DNA of 20,642 nucleotides from UBA6544 sp049601975 (lineage in GTDB: Bacteria > Pseudomonadota > Alphaproteobacteria > UBA8366): NCBI GenBank assembly GCA_049601975.1, contig JBMYRC010000069.1, forward strand, positions 1-20,642. Reading direction: 5' to 3'. The first letter of the stretch is position 1. Each line of letters opens with the position of its first letter. Below are positions 1 to 7,324 of the stretch, in pieces. Under the pieces are notes generated by a model that saw nothing but the letters and a program-made list of their open reading frames with translations, did no database searches and was not told the origin of the DNA. Made by a program: the position numbers and the translations under genes.

Positions 1-355
1 TTTCATATTCGTCCCGCGTGATGGCGACCCCAACGCCAAGGCTTACTCGGCCGCGTGAGAGGTGATCCAACGTGGCAACCATTTTCCCGAGCCGCGCCGG
101 ATCGTGCCAAGGCAGAACCAGTACAGATGTGCCCAACCGCACCGTCTCGGTAGCGCACGCGATGGCGGTCAATACGGTCAACGCATCATGGTAGGGCTTA
201 TTGCCCAGGCGCTCCGCGACATAGGTCGAGTGAAACAAATGTTCACGAACCCATACGCTGGCATATCCCAGTCGCTCCGCCGTAACCGCGAGGGTCACGA
301 GGTCGTTGGGGTCCTCGACGCCTTGATTGTTCGGAATGCCAAAACCGACCTTCAT
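1..355 (-). CDS. Luciferase-like (LLM class) flavin-dependent oxidoreductase, 3' part outside the window
   Basis: The first 118 codons of a protein whose C-terminal part lies beyond position 1. It begins MKVGFGIPNNQG and continues with AERLGYASVWVREHL, then LGTSVLVLPWHDPARL and LDHLSRGRVSLGVGV. This is the N-terminal half of the TIM-barrel bacterial-luciferase fold, closest in pattern to the F420- or FMN-dependent Rv2161c-like subgroup. Such enzymes use reduced flavin or F420 to oxidise or reduce small organic molecules in the cytoplasm. The ATG at 355 follows a purine-rich AAGAGAG about 9 bases upstream. It lies 18 bases after the stop of the preceding luciferase-like gene, so the two are probably co-transcribed. 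The cofactor cannot be decided from this fragment. Confidence 0.88.
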   Translation of the reverse strand, partial: MKVGFGIPNNQGVEDPNDLVTLAVTAERLGYASVWVREHLFHSTYVAERLGNKPYHDALTVLTAIACATETVRLGTSVLVLPWHDPARLGKMVATLDHLSRGRVSLGVGVAITRDEYE

Positions 356-373
356 AATGATTACTCTCTTACG

Positions 374-1492
374 CTATTCCGCCGCATTCGAGACTATCTT
401 TGCATCAGTACGGCTCGTGAATTTCGGCATCACATCTTCCGCCAGTAAGGTCATGCTGCGTTTACAGAATGCAGGGTCGTCCCACTCGTGTGCCATGGCG
501 GTCAGCATGCCGAAGGGACCAGTCAGCTCGCGCAGTGCGACCAACTTCTCGACAACCGTATCCGGCGAACCCCAGGTCACCTGATACTCGGCGACTTCCT
601 GCCAAGTCATTGTATCCGGATCAAGATGTCCCTCCGGAGCGGCGAACTTCGCCAATCCCCGCGCCCGCAGGGACGACAACAAATAGCGGAACCAGAAGCT
701 GATTGGGCCGTCTGGATTCATGATGTAGTCGTGCGCTTCCTGGTCGCTGGGCGCCACGACGATGCTGCGGGAAACCCGCCAGATGTCGGGGTCTGCTATA
801 CGTCCTGCGGTGTCGGCACCTTCGCAGTAAGCTTCCCAGTGACTGGCGGTGTATCGCGGATGCAGGAAGGCCGCGCCCGAGATTGGAATCCAGCCGTTCT
901 CGCCCGCCATCCGGGCGCTTCCTGATTTCGGCGACATGATAGATATGGCGATTGGCGGGTGCGGTTGCTGGAGTGGTTTAATAAAAGCGCCGACGCCATG
1001 CTCGATACGATCGACATTCTCGATCTTCACGTTCCAGAACTGGCCTTCACGGGTATAGGGCGGCTCGCCTGCCCAAATGGCGAGGATGTGTTCGATGGAT
1101 TCCCGCACCATGGCGCCGCGATCCGTATCACCGCCGACCCCATAGAGTTCCACATCAGAGGACAGGCTGCCGTTGCCGATTCCCATCTGAAAGCGGCCAT
1201 CCGAGAGATGATCGAAGAGCGCTGCTTGCCCCGCGATCTGTGCAGGGTGGTGGTGCGGCATGCAGAAGACGCCAGTGCCCATTTTAATCTGTTTGGTCTC
1301 GCCGATCAGCGATGAGAGAAAAACCAAGGGGTCGGTAATCGGCTCCGATGTCGCGGCGGTATGCTCGCCGACCCAAATTTCATGATAGCCGAGTTTGTCG
1401 GCCAGAATCACCGTTTCGCGATCCTCTTTGAGGACTTTCGTCAGGTCGTGTTTCGGATCGTGGACGGGCTGCATGAACATGCCGAGGCGCAT
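374..1492 (-). CDS. LLM class flavin-dependent oxidoreductase (LimB-like)
   Basis: A 372-aa luciferase-family monooxygenase, a normal length for the family. It opens MRLGMFMQPVHDP, followed by LADKLGYHEIWVGEH and IKMGTGVFCMPHHHPAQIA, then DHLSDGRFQMGIGNG near residues 100-115. These are the barrel strands that bind reduced FMN and shape the substrate pocket. The pattern resembles limonene monooxygenase LimB and related alkanal monooxygenase-like proteins. I chose the ATG at 1492 rather than an upstream start at 1516 because GGAGG stands 8-9 bases before it. The gene sits downstream of the TauE-type permease (57-base gap) and upstream of a second luciferase-like gene (18-base gap), so it looks like part of a four-gene minus-strand run. 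The substrate is unknown. Confidence 0.9.
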   Translation of the reverse strand: MRLGMFMQPVHDPKHDLTKVLKEDRETVILADKLGYHEIWVGEHTAATSEPITDPLVFLSSLIGETKQIKMGTGVFCMPHHHPAQIAGQAALFDHLSDGRFQMGIGNGSLSSDVELYGVGGDTDRGAMVRESIEHILAIWAGEPPYTREGQFWNVKIENVDRIEHGVGAFIKPLQQPHPPIAISIMSPKSGSARMAGENGWIPISGAAFLHPRYTASHWEAYCEGADTAGRIADPDIWRVSRSIVVAPSDQEAHDYIMNPDGPISFWFRYLLSSLRARGLAKFAAPEGHLDPDTMTWQEVAEYQVTWGSPDTVVEKLVALRELTGPFGMLTAMAHEWDDPAFCKRSMTLLAEDVMPKFTSRTDAKIVSNAAE

Positions 1493-1549
1493 GATGGTAT
1501 CCTCCGGGCGGATCAAATTGTGTATTCGAATGGTAGGTTGAGGGGACTT

Positions 1550-2302
1550 CTACGCCAAGCTCTTGTAAATAAGGTTGATCCCAATCCCGAGTAGGGCGAT
1601 GAAGAGAACCCGTTGAAAGCCTGTCTGAGAGATACGGTTCCGCAGCCATGTCCCAGCGGCCATACCGATAAGCGCCGGCACCAGGGACGCGGTAGATAAC
1701 AGTATCTCGTCGCCTGCCAGGACCCGGTTGGCGGCGAGCGTCGCGAATAACGCGGCCATGCTGGAGAGTGCGACAGCGCCCATTGAGGCGACAAACAGGT
1801 TCTTGTCGATCCGCAAGGCGACGAAATAGACGATGACGGGGGCCAGCATCACCGTCGCACCGCCGACAATCCCCATGCCACCGGCTGCAATGGGATTGAG
1901 CCATTTCTGGGTTCGCTCGGGAATGGACCATTTCTTAGGAATAAACGGCAGCGGGCTCAGGACAACGACGAAGAGTCCGATCGCAAGAGCCATGGCTTCC
2001 GGCGGGGCGCTGACGAGAATTTGTGCGCCAATCGCTGATCCGATGGCGAGTGCCAGGAGAAACGGCCAATAGCGGCGCATGACCTCGCCGAAATGTCCGC
2101 CCTGAAATAGTAGCCAGAAATTAGTGACGATCACCGGCATCAAGGTGAGGGAGGCCGCAATGGCGGGCTCTACGGCGCCTGCCATGATCGGGACGGCCAC
2201 GGCAGGCAATCCGCCGCCGACCACGCCTTTGACGAGGCCGGCGAGCAGGAATGCTACCGTGATCGTGAGTATCGAGTCTTGGCTGAGCCCGAAGTCGGGC
2301 AC
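1550..2302 (-). CDS. Sulfite exporter TauE/SafE family (DUF81) permease
   Basis: A 250-aa, very hydrophobic protein with about eight membrane segments. The first segment carries AGLVKGVVGGGLPAVAVPI, the glycine-rich signature of TauE/SafE proteins, and a second half-repeat has NPIAAGGMGIVGGATVMLAP, the usual internal duplication. Members move sulfite, sulfoacetate, taurine-derived or other organic anions across the inner membrane. Substrate prediction from sequence is poor. The start is a GTG at 2302 directly abutting the TAA of the crotonase-fold gene, with no strong ribosome binding site, so translation is probably coupled to that gene. Its place in the run suggests it transports an intermediate or substrate of the neighbouring enzymes. 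Confidence 0.85.
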   Translation of the reverse strand: MPDFGLSQDSILTITVAFLLAGLVKGVVGGGLPAVAVPIMAGAVEPAIAASLTLMPVIVTNFWLLFQGGHFGEVMRRYWPFLLALAIGSAIGAQILVSAPPEAMALAIGLFVVVLSPLPFIPKKWSIPERTQKWLNPIAAGGMGIVGGATVMLAPVIVYFVALRIDKNLFVASMGAVALSSMAALFATLAANRVLAGDEILLSTASLVPALIGMAAGTWLRNRISQTGFQRVLFIALLGIGINLIYKSLA

Positions 2303-3112
2303 TTAGACTGGCGTGCCTTTCGGAAAGACCGGCGGGCGCTTCTCAAGATGCGACTTCAAGCCTTCCTTCACTTCCGATCCCGCGAAGGCCAACATCTCCA
2401 ACGCCGTCGAGGCGTCGTAGGTCGGGCCCATCATCCGGTACCAGTTGTTGAGCGCGTATTTGGTCCAACGGATGGCGGCGGGGGCGCCGTTCGCCAAGCG
2501 GCCGGCAATCTCGAGGGATTTGGCTTCCAAATCCTCGTCTTCGACGCAGAGCGAGACCAGTCCGTATTTCTCGGCGTCTTCGCCGGAGACCGGCTCGTTC
2601 AGCATCAGCAAGTACTTCGCTTTTGCCATGCCGCAAAGCAACGGCCAGCAGATCACCGCGTGATCGCCCGCGGGAACGCCGAGGCGCACATGGCCGTCAA
2701 CGATTTTGGCCGCTTTACCGGCAATCGAAATGTCCGCCAACATGGCAACTACGAGGCCCGCGCCGACCGCCACGCCATTGATCGCGGAGATCACTGGTTT
2801 GTTGCAATCGATGACGTTGTAGACGAGATCGCGCGCTTCCTTCCACGCTTGGATGCGCTGGGTCTCGTCACTGATGTTGGCTTCGATCATGCCAAAATCA
2901 CCGCCGGAGGAGAACGCCTTGCCGGCACCCGTCACGATGACGGCGTCGACGTCGGGGTCAAGGTCGATGTCCTTCCAGATATAAGTGAGCTGGTTGTGAC
3001 CCTTGGCATCGAGCGAATTATAGGTCTTCGGATTGTTAAAGGTGATCCGCAATACGCGGTCGATGGGAAAGTCGATGTCGAAAGAATCGTATTTAGCGTA
3101 ACGGTCGGACAT
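2303..3112 (-). CDS. Enoyl-CoA hydratase/isomerase (crotonase) family protein
   Basis: A 269-aa crotonase-fold protein, the usual length for the family. Visible motifs are the oxyanion-hole segment AGKAFSSGGDF (residues 63-73), NGVAVGAGLVVAM (112-124) and DGHVRLGVPAGDHA (139-152). By my alignment to rat enoyl-CoA hydratase, the two catalytic glutamates (Glu144 and Glu164) correspond here to Val121 and His141. This is therefore probably not a plain hydratase, and another CoA-ester reaction (isomerisation, hydrolysis, decarboxylation or C-C cleavage) is likelier. The ATG at 3112 follows GAGGAG about 6 bases upstream, so an upstream start at 3163 is not needed. It is the first gene of the minus-strand run and is divergent from the PRISE-family reductase. 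Confidence 0.9.
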   Translation of the reverse strand: MSDRYAKYDSFDIDFPIDRVLRITFNNPKTYNSLDAKGHNQLTYIWKDIDLDPDVDAVIVTGAGKAFSSGGDFGMIEANISDETQRIQAWKEARDLVYNVIDCNKPVISAINGVAVGAGLVVAMLADISIAGKAAKIVDGHVRLGVPAGDHAVICWPLLCGMAKAKYLLMLNEPVSGEDAEKYGLVSLCVEDEDLEAKSLEIAGRLANGAPAAIRWTKYALNNWYRMMGPTYDASTALEMLAFAGSEVKEGLKSHLEKRPPVFPKGTPV

Positions 3113-3200
3113 GATTGTCTCCTCGGAATTCGTACCTGGGTTAGTAATTAGGCGGCGGAGCACGGAAGGCGAGGTGGTTAAGCACGAAACAGTCGCGTAA

Positions 3201-3228
3201 TTGACGTTGAACTAAGCCCGGCTATTTC
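3201..3228 (+). promoter_or_regulatory. Candidate sigma-70-type promoter for the plus-strand PRISE/MFS/Gfo genes
   Basis: TTGACG (3201-3206) is followed after 16 bases by TATTTC (3223-3228), inside the 164-base divergent gap between two start codons. The -35 match is good and the -10 is mediocre. The assignment is inference from position and pattern only. Confidence 0.3.
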
Positions 3229-3276
3229 CTAACTGGCCTCGCGGTAACGTGGGTGAGAATGACATCGGAGAGATTA

Positions 3277-4335
3277 ATGCCGGACGATAAAAAGACCGCC
3301 CTCATCATCGGCGCGACCGGTGTCATCGGTAAAACCTTGACCCAATGGCTGGGGGCCAAAGACGATTGGTCGGTCATCGCGGTCTCTCGGCGGGAGCCGG
3401 ATTACGATTTCGTGGGAACCCATGTCTCCGCCGACCTGTTCGATCGCGCCGATTGCGAGGCGACATTGGGTGCGCTTCCGGATGTAACGCATCTTTATTA
3501 CGCGGCTTATACGGACCGACCAAGCTGGGCTGAGCAATGCGCTCCGAATGCGGAGATGTTTGAAAATGCGCTCGCTTCCGTCGAAGACGGCGGCGCGTCG
3601 CTACGCCGGGTGATCCTGATGCAGGGCACCAAGTATTACGGCTGCCACCTTGGACCGTTCAAGACGCCGGCACGGGAGGACGACCCCCGGCATCTGCCGC
3701 CGAATTTCTATTTCAACCAACAGGACCTGATGGAAACACGCCGTCGTGGTAAGGATTGGTCCTGGGTGTGTCTGCGTCCGCACACGGTGTGCGGACAGGC
3801 AGTTGGCATGCCGCTCAATTTGTTGTCGGTCATTGCTGTCTACGCGGCACTTTCGAAAGAGATGGGATTGCCGCTCCGTTGGCCCGGGAAAGCGTTGGCT
3901 TTTCACAGGATGTTCCAACTCACCGATGCGGGCCTTCTGGCGCGCGCCGCGGAATGGTCCGGTACGGCCCCCGACGCGGCGGACCAGGCGTTTAACATTA
4001 CCAACGGTGATTACTTCCGCTGGGAACAATTGTGGCCGAAGATCGCGGCGGCATTCGATATGGAAGCAGGGCCGGTACAAACCGTCGACCTGTCTCGGAT
4101 GATGGCGGATAAGGAGTCGTTGTGGCGGTCGATGATCGCGAAATACGGATTGCAACCGACAGCCTTCGCGGATGCAGCAAATTGGGCATTTGGGAATTAC
4201 GTACTCGGCAACGAATGGGACGTCATGTCAGACACGTTGAAGGCCCGCAAAGCAGGCTTCCACGAGTGCCTGGACAGCGAGGCCAAATTTGTGACGCAGC
4301 TCAAGGAGCTGCGGTCCGAGAAGTTTGTGCCATAG
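3277..4335 (+). CDS. SDR-family reductase of the PRISE (progesterone 5-beta-reductase / iridoid synthase-like) group
   Basis: A 352-aa extended short-chain dehydrogenase. The Rossmann motif is IIGATGVIGK (residues 10-19). RVILMQGTKYYG (111-122) contains Lys119, and NFYFNQQDLM (143-152) contains Tyr145. The spacing and sequence match the Lys and Tyr of plant progesterone 5-beta-reductase and iridoid synthase, which replace the normal YxxxK. PRISE enzymes reduce activated C=C bonds of enones and enals with NADPH, and bacterial members often have unknown natural substrates. I prefer the ATG at 3277 because GGAG stands 6 bases before it. An in-frame ATG at 3259 and GTG at 3253 are alternatives. 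It is the first gene of the plus-strand set, divergent from the crotonase-fold gene. Confidence 0.88.
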   Translation: MPDDKKTALIIGATGVIGKTLTQWLGAKDDWSVIAVSRREPDYDFVGTHVSADLFDRADCEATLGALPDVTHLYYAAYTDRPSWAEQCAPNAEMFENALASVEDGGASLRRVILMQGTKYYGCHLGPFKTPAREDDPRHLPPNFYFNQQDLMETRRRGKDWSWVCLRPHTVCGQAVGMPLNLLSVIAVYAALSKEMGLPLRWPGKALAFHRMFQLTDAGLLARAAEWSGTAPDAADQAFNITNGDYFRWEQLWPKIAAAFDMEAGPVQTVDLSRMMADKESLWRSMIAKYGLQPTAFADAANWAFGNYVLGNEWDVMSDTLKARKAGFHECLDSEAKFVTQLKELRSEKFVP

Positions 4336-4393
4336 ATTGTTGTGATGCTGGATTTCCACAAAATTACTAATGCGAAAGCGAGCAATTCTCGTT

Positions 4394-4419
4394 TGTGACC
4401 TATCGCCCTATGGGTCACA
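4394..4419. promoter_or_regulatory. Inverted repeat upstream of the MFS gene (operator or hairpin)
   Basis: TGTGACC (4394-4400) and GGTCACA (4413-4419) are perfect 7-base complements. In RNA the stem can extend to 10 pairs with one G-U around a 6-base loop. It lies midway in the 118-base gap between the PRISE reductase and the MFS transporter. There is no T-run after it, so a dyad operator for a regulator is at least as likely as a terminator. Confidence 0.45.
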
Positions 4420-4453
4420 TTGCCTGACCTAATGGTTAGCCTAAGGTTTCGTC

Positions 4454-5689
4454 ATGCAAGAGCCGCAAAAAACATTCGGTCTCGATAAAGTTGCCTGGAT
4501 CATCATTGCCGGAGCGACGGTGGTGACGATTGCGATGGGCGTGCGGAGTACGTTTGGCGTATTTCTCAATCCACTTTCCGCCGAGCATGGCATCTCCATT
4601 AGCATGCTGTCCTTCGCCATTGCCTTGCAGAACCTGGTATGGGGATTGGCGCAGCCGGTGGCGGGCGCGATATCCGACCGTCACGGAGCGGGCCGCGTCA
4701 TCGCCGTGGGTGGCGTGTTATATGCGGCAGGCCTCGTCGTCGCCGCTCTGTTCTCTGATCCGATAATGATCATCTTCGGTGGTGGTATTCTGATCGGCAT
4801 GGCGCAAAGCTGCACGACCTTTGCCGTCGTCCTGGGTGTCGTTGGTCGGAATGTCGGTGAAAAACGCCGCCCGATGGCGCTGGGTATCGCGGCGGCCGGC
4901 GGCTCCTTCGGCCAAATGGCGGTCGTGCCACTGGCGCAAGGTCTCATAGAAATCGATGGTGTCGTCTTCTCGTTGATGGGAATGGCGGCGTTGACATTCA
5001 TTCTTGTACCGCTGGCAATGCCCTTGGCGGGAAAGCCCTCGGACGCGGCGGCGGCGAGTGCGCCTGGTCCCGCTCAGGCACTCGGCGCGGTCTTGCGCGG
5101 GGCGGTCGGGAATAAGGGCTATGTCCTATTGACGCTCGGTTTCTTTACCTGTGGGTTTCAGGTCGCCTTTATCGGCGTGCATCTTCCGGTCTACCTACTG
5201 AACTGCGGATTGCCAACCCACGTAAACCCGGCGACTTTGGCAGCGACGGCGCTCGCGACCATTGGGTTCTTCAATATGGTCGGCACCTATTTCCATGGTA
5301 TGCTTGGAATGCGATATCAGATGAAGAACCTGCTGGTATGGAACTATACGCTTCGCGGTATCTTTATTCTGATGTTCTTTTTCGCGCCAAAGACCGAAGT
5401 CGCTGTGATCGCGTTCGCTATCGGCATGGGGGTGCTATGGTTGGGCACGGTGCCGCTTACTAGTGGGATCATCTCGAAACTGTTCGGCCCGGCCAATCTC
5501 GGATTGTTGTTCGGGGTGTGCTTTTTCTCGCATCAGGTGGGCTCGTTCCTTGGTGTGTGGATCGGCGGATATTTATTCGACCTTACGGGCAATTACGACA
5601 CCATCTGGATTTTGACCGCGCTCGCTGGATTCATGGCGGCGGCGTTCAACTTGCCGATCATGGAACGCTCGGCAGTGCAAACAGCCTAA
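4454..5689 (+). CDS. MFS transporter (monocarboxylate/OFA-like)
   Basis: A 411-aa inner-membrane carrier with about twelve hydrophobic segments, normal for the major facilitator superfamily. Motif A appears as GAISDRHGAGR at residues 71-81, between the second and third segments. A soluble stretch near residues 195-215, rich in Ala and Pro, marks the central loop between the two six-helix halves. The overall pattern is like the oxalate/formate-monocarboxylate group, suggesting uptake or export of a small organic acid. The ATG at 4454 has AAGG about 8 bases upstream. It stands 118 bases after the PRISE reductase and 42 bases before the Gfo/Idh/MocA gene, so it is probably the carrier serving those enzymes. 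Confidence 0.9.
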   Translation: MQEPQKTFGLDKVAWIIIAGATVVTIAMGVRSTFGVFLNPLSAEHGISISMLSFAIALQNLVWGLAQPVAGAISDRHGAGRVIAVGGVLYAAGLVVAALFSDPIMIIFGGGILIGMAQSCTTFAVVLGVVGRNVGEKRRPMALGIAAAGGSFGQMAVVPLAQGLIEIDGVVFSLMGMAALTFILVPLAMPLAGKPSDAAAASAPGPAQALGAVLRGAVGNKGYVLLTLGFFTCGFQVAFIGVHLPVYLLNCGLPTHVNPATLAATALATIGFFNMVGTYFHGMLGMRYQMKNLLVWNYTLRGIFILMFFFAPKTEVAVIAFAIGMGVLWLGTVPLTSGIISKLFGPANLGLLFGVCFFSHQVGSFLGVWIGGYLFDLTGNYDTIWILTALAGFMAAAFNLPIMERSAVQTA

Positions 5690-5731
5690 GTAAGGGTTGA
5701 GCGGCGGCCTTATCGCGTTTAGGAAGACGTT

Positions 5732-6760
5732 ATGGCAAGACGTCTTAAACTCGCGACGGTCGGCACCGGCTATTTCGCGCAATTCCACTACGAAGCTTGG
5801 AGCCGGATCGAGAATGTCGATCTTGTCGGGCTCTGTACCCTCGACGGCACCATGGGTCGCAATATCGCGGGCCGTTTCGACGTGGATACAGTCCATGGCG
5901 ATGTCGCCGATATGCTCAACGCGGTGAAACCGGACCTACTCGATATTGTCACGCCACCACCAACTCACCGTCGATTTATCGAAACCGCCGTATCGCGTGG
6001 TGTCGCCGTGGTCTGTCAGAAGCCGTTTACGGAAAACCTGGCGGAGGCGGAGGAAATGACGGCGCTGGCGGAAGCGGCGAATGTTCCGCTGATCGTACAC
6101 GAGAATTTCCGCTTTCAGCCCTGGCATCGTCAGGCCCGTAAGATCTTAGACGAAGGTACGTTGGGCGAGGTCTATCAGATATCATTCCGAATGCGTCCGG
6201 GTGACGGGCAGGGGCCGGACGCCTATCTGGAGCGCCAACCCTACTTCCAAACCATGGAACGGTTTTTGGTCCACGAGACGGCAATCCACTTCGTCGATGT
6301 GTTCCGCTATCTCATGGGTGAAGTGGAGAGTGTCTACGCCGATCTCACGCGGTTTAATCCGGCGATCAAGGGCGAGGATTCCGGATATATCGTTTTTCAA
6401 TTCCGCAGTGGCGCGAAGGGGTTGTTCGATGGCAATCGGCTTGTCGACCATGTGGCGGAGAACCGTCGCCTCACCATGGGCGAGATGTTGATCGAAGGCG
6501 CTGAAGCGGTGCTGCGGGTCGATGGCGACGGCGGGATGTTTCTGCGCAAGCATGGCTATGATGCCGAAATGCCGGTTGCCTATGATTGGGAGAATCGCGG
6601 GTTTGCCGGGGACAGTGTCTATATGCTGCTCCGCCATGTCGTGCAGCATGTCCTCGCGGGCGCCCCGGCGATGAACACGGCGCGGGCGTATCTCACCAAT
6701 CTAAAAATCGAAAACGCGATCTATCGGTCCAGCGCGGCGGGCGCGAAGGTCGCGTTATAA
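5732..6760 (+). CDS. Gfo/Idh/MocA family NAD(P)-dependent oxidoreductase
   Basis: A 342-aa dehydrogenase of normal family length. The N-terminal Rossmann fold shows VGTGYFAQFH (residues 10-19). CQKPFTENLAEAE follows, with Lys97 at the place of the conserved EKP lysine and Gln96 replacing its usual Glu. ETAIHFVDVFRYLMGEVE supplies the catalytic-type His186 and Asp189 of the C-terminal beta-sheet domain. Family members oxidise or reduce sugars, inositols, pyrroles or related polyols, and this one's substrate is not evident. AGGAAG stands 6 bases before the ATG. It is the last gene of the plus-strand set and converges with the VOC gene across a 46-base gap holding a hairpin. Confidence 0.92.
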   Translation: MARRLKLATVGTGYFAQFHYEAWSRIENVDLVGLCTLDGTMGRNIAGRFDVDTVHGDVADMLNAVKPDLLDIVTPPPTHRRFIETAVSRGVAVVCQKPFTENLAEAEEMTALAEAANVPLIVHENFRFQPWHRQARKILDEGTLGEVYQISFRMRPGDGQGPDAYLERQPYFQTMERFLVHETAIHFVDVFRYLMGEVESVYADLTRFNPAIKGEDSGYIVFQFRSGAKGLFDGNRLVDHVAENRRLTMGEMLIEGAEAVLRVDGDGGMFLRKHGYDAEMPVAYDWENRGFAGDSVYMLLRHVVQHVLAGAPAMNTARAYLTNLKIENAIYRSSAAGAKVAL

Positions 6761-6767
6761 TAACCGG

Positions 6768-6789
6768 CATTCCCACGAAGGTGGAAATG
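6768..6789. terminator. Hairpin between convergent genes; dispersed-repeat-like palindrome
   Basis: CATTCCCAC (6768-6776) pairs with GTGGAAATG (6781-6789), eight of nine positions matching, around the tetraloop GAAG. It sits between two convergent stop codons, so it may end transcription from both sides, although neither side has a clear T-run. Its core, ATTCCC-N8-GGAAAT, is one base from the ATTCCC-N8-GGGAAT pattern of short palindromes dispersed in many proteobacteria. Confidence 0.5.
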
Positions 6790-6806
6790 TGAGCCCGCAT
6801 GAGTGT

Positions 6807-7262
6807 CTAGCCGTTTACCGTTTCCAGATCAACGGGCTCCGCCATTGCCCCAGTCGCTCGCATGGCGTCGATCCGGGTTGCTTCACTGCGCTGCCGTTCA
6901 ACGAAGATTTCCCAGCAATGATTGTCGGGATCGGTGAAATAGATACCGTAGGAAATTCCGTGATCGACGGCTCTCTGCACGTCGACGCCGTTGGCGATTA
7001 AGCCTTTGCGGAATTCGCTCAACTCTTGGACCGAGCCGTCGAATTTCAAAGCAATGTGATTGATCGTCTCTTCGCTCTTGGCGACCGGGTTTTCGAACAG
7101 CGCGATATCATGATCGTTCTCACCGAAAGATAAGAAGCTGCCGTTGCGCTCCGGACTGTCGACGACGACCGTCATGCCGAGATTCTTGCAATACCAGTCG
7201 CGTGAGATGGCGAGGTCGCTGACATAGATGACGGTGTGTCCGAGTTCCATGATTCTGGGCAT
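6807..7262 (-). CDS. VOC family protein (glyoxalase/extradiol dioxygenase fold)
   Basis: A 151-aa protein with the paired beta-alpha-beta-beta-beta modules of the vicinal oxygen chelate fold. Likely metal ligands are His9 in ELGHTVIYVSD, His69 in INHIALKF and Glu118 in DPDNHCWEIFVE, the classical positions. Members isomerise, epimerise or cleave substrates through a divalent metal, and the DPDNHCWEIF segment is like the catechol-dioxygenase-type lineage. The ATG at 7262 has AAAGGAT about 7 bases upstream. An upstream start at 7301 would add an uncharacteristic 13-residue tail. It lies 62 bases downstream of hyuB on the same strand and may be the third gene of that operon. Confidence 0.88.
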   Translation of the reverse strand: MPRIMELGHTVIYVSDLAISRDWYCKNLGMTVVVDSPERNGSFLSFGENDHDIALFENPVAKSEETINHIALKFDGSVQELSEFRKGLIANGVDVQRAVDHGISYGIYFTDPDNHCWEIFVERQRSEATRIDAMRATGAMAEPVDLETVNG

Positions 7263-7324
7263 GTCAAAATCCTTTCGCGTGAGCTTTGAATTTCGAAGCA
7301 AACATCTGTGGCGGTCAAGTGCGT

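Noticed and set aside
2279..3151. Long plus-strand frame opposite the crotonase-fold gene
   Set aside because: Its translation has no recognisable domain and mirrors the codons of the real gene on the other strand.
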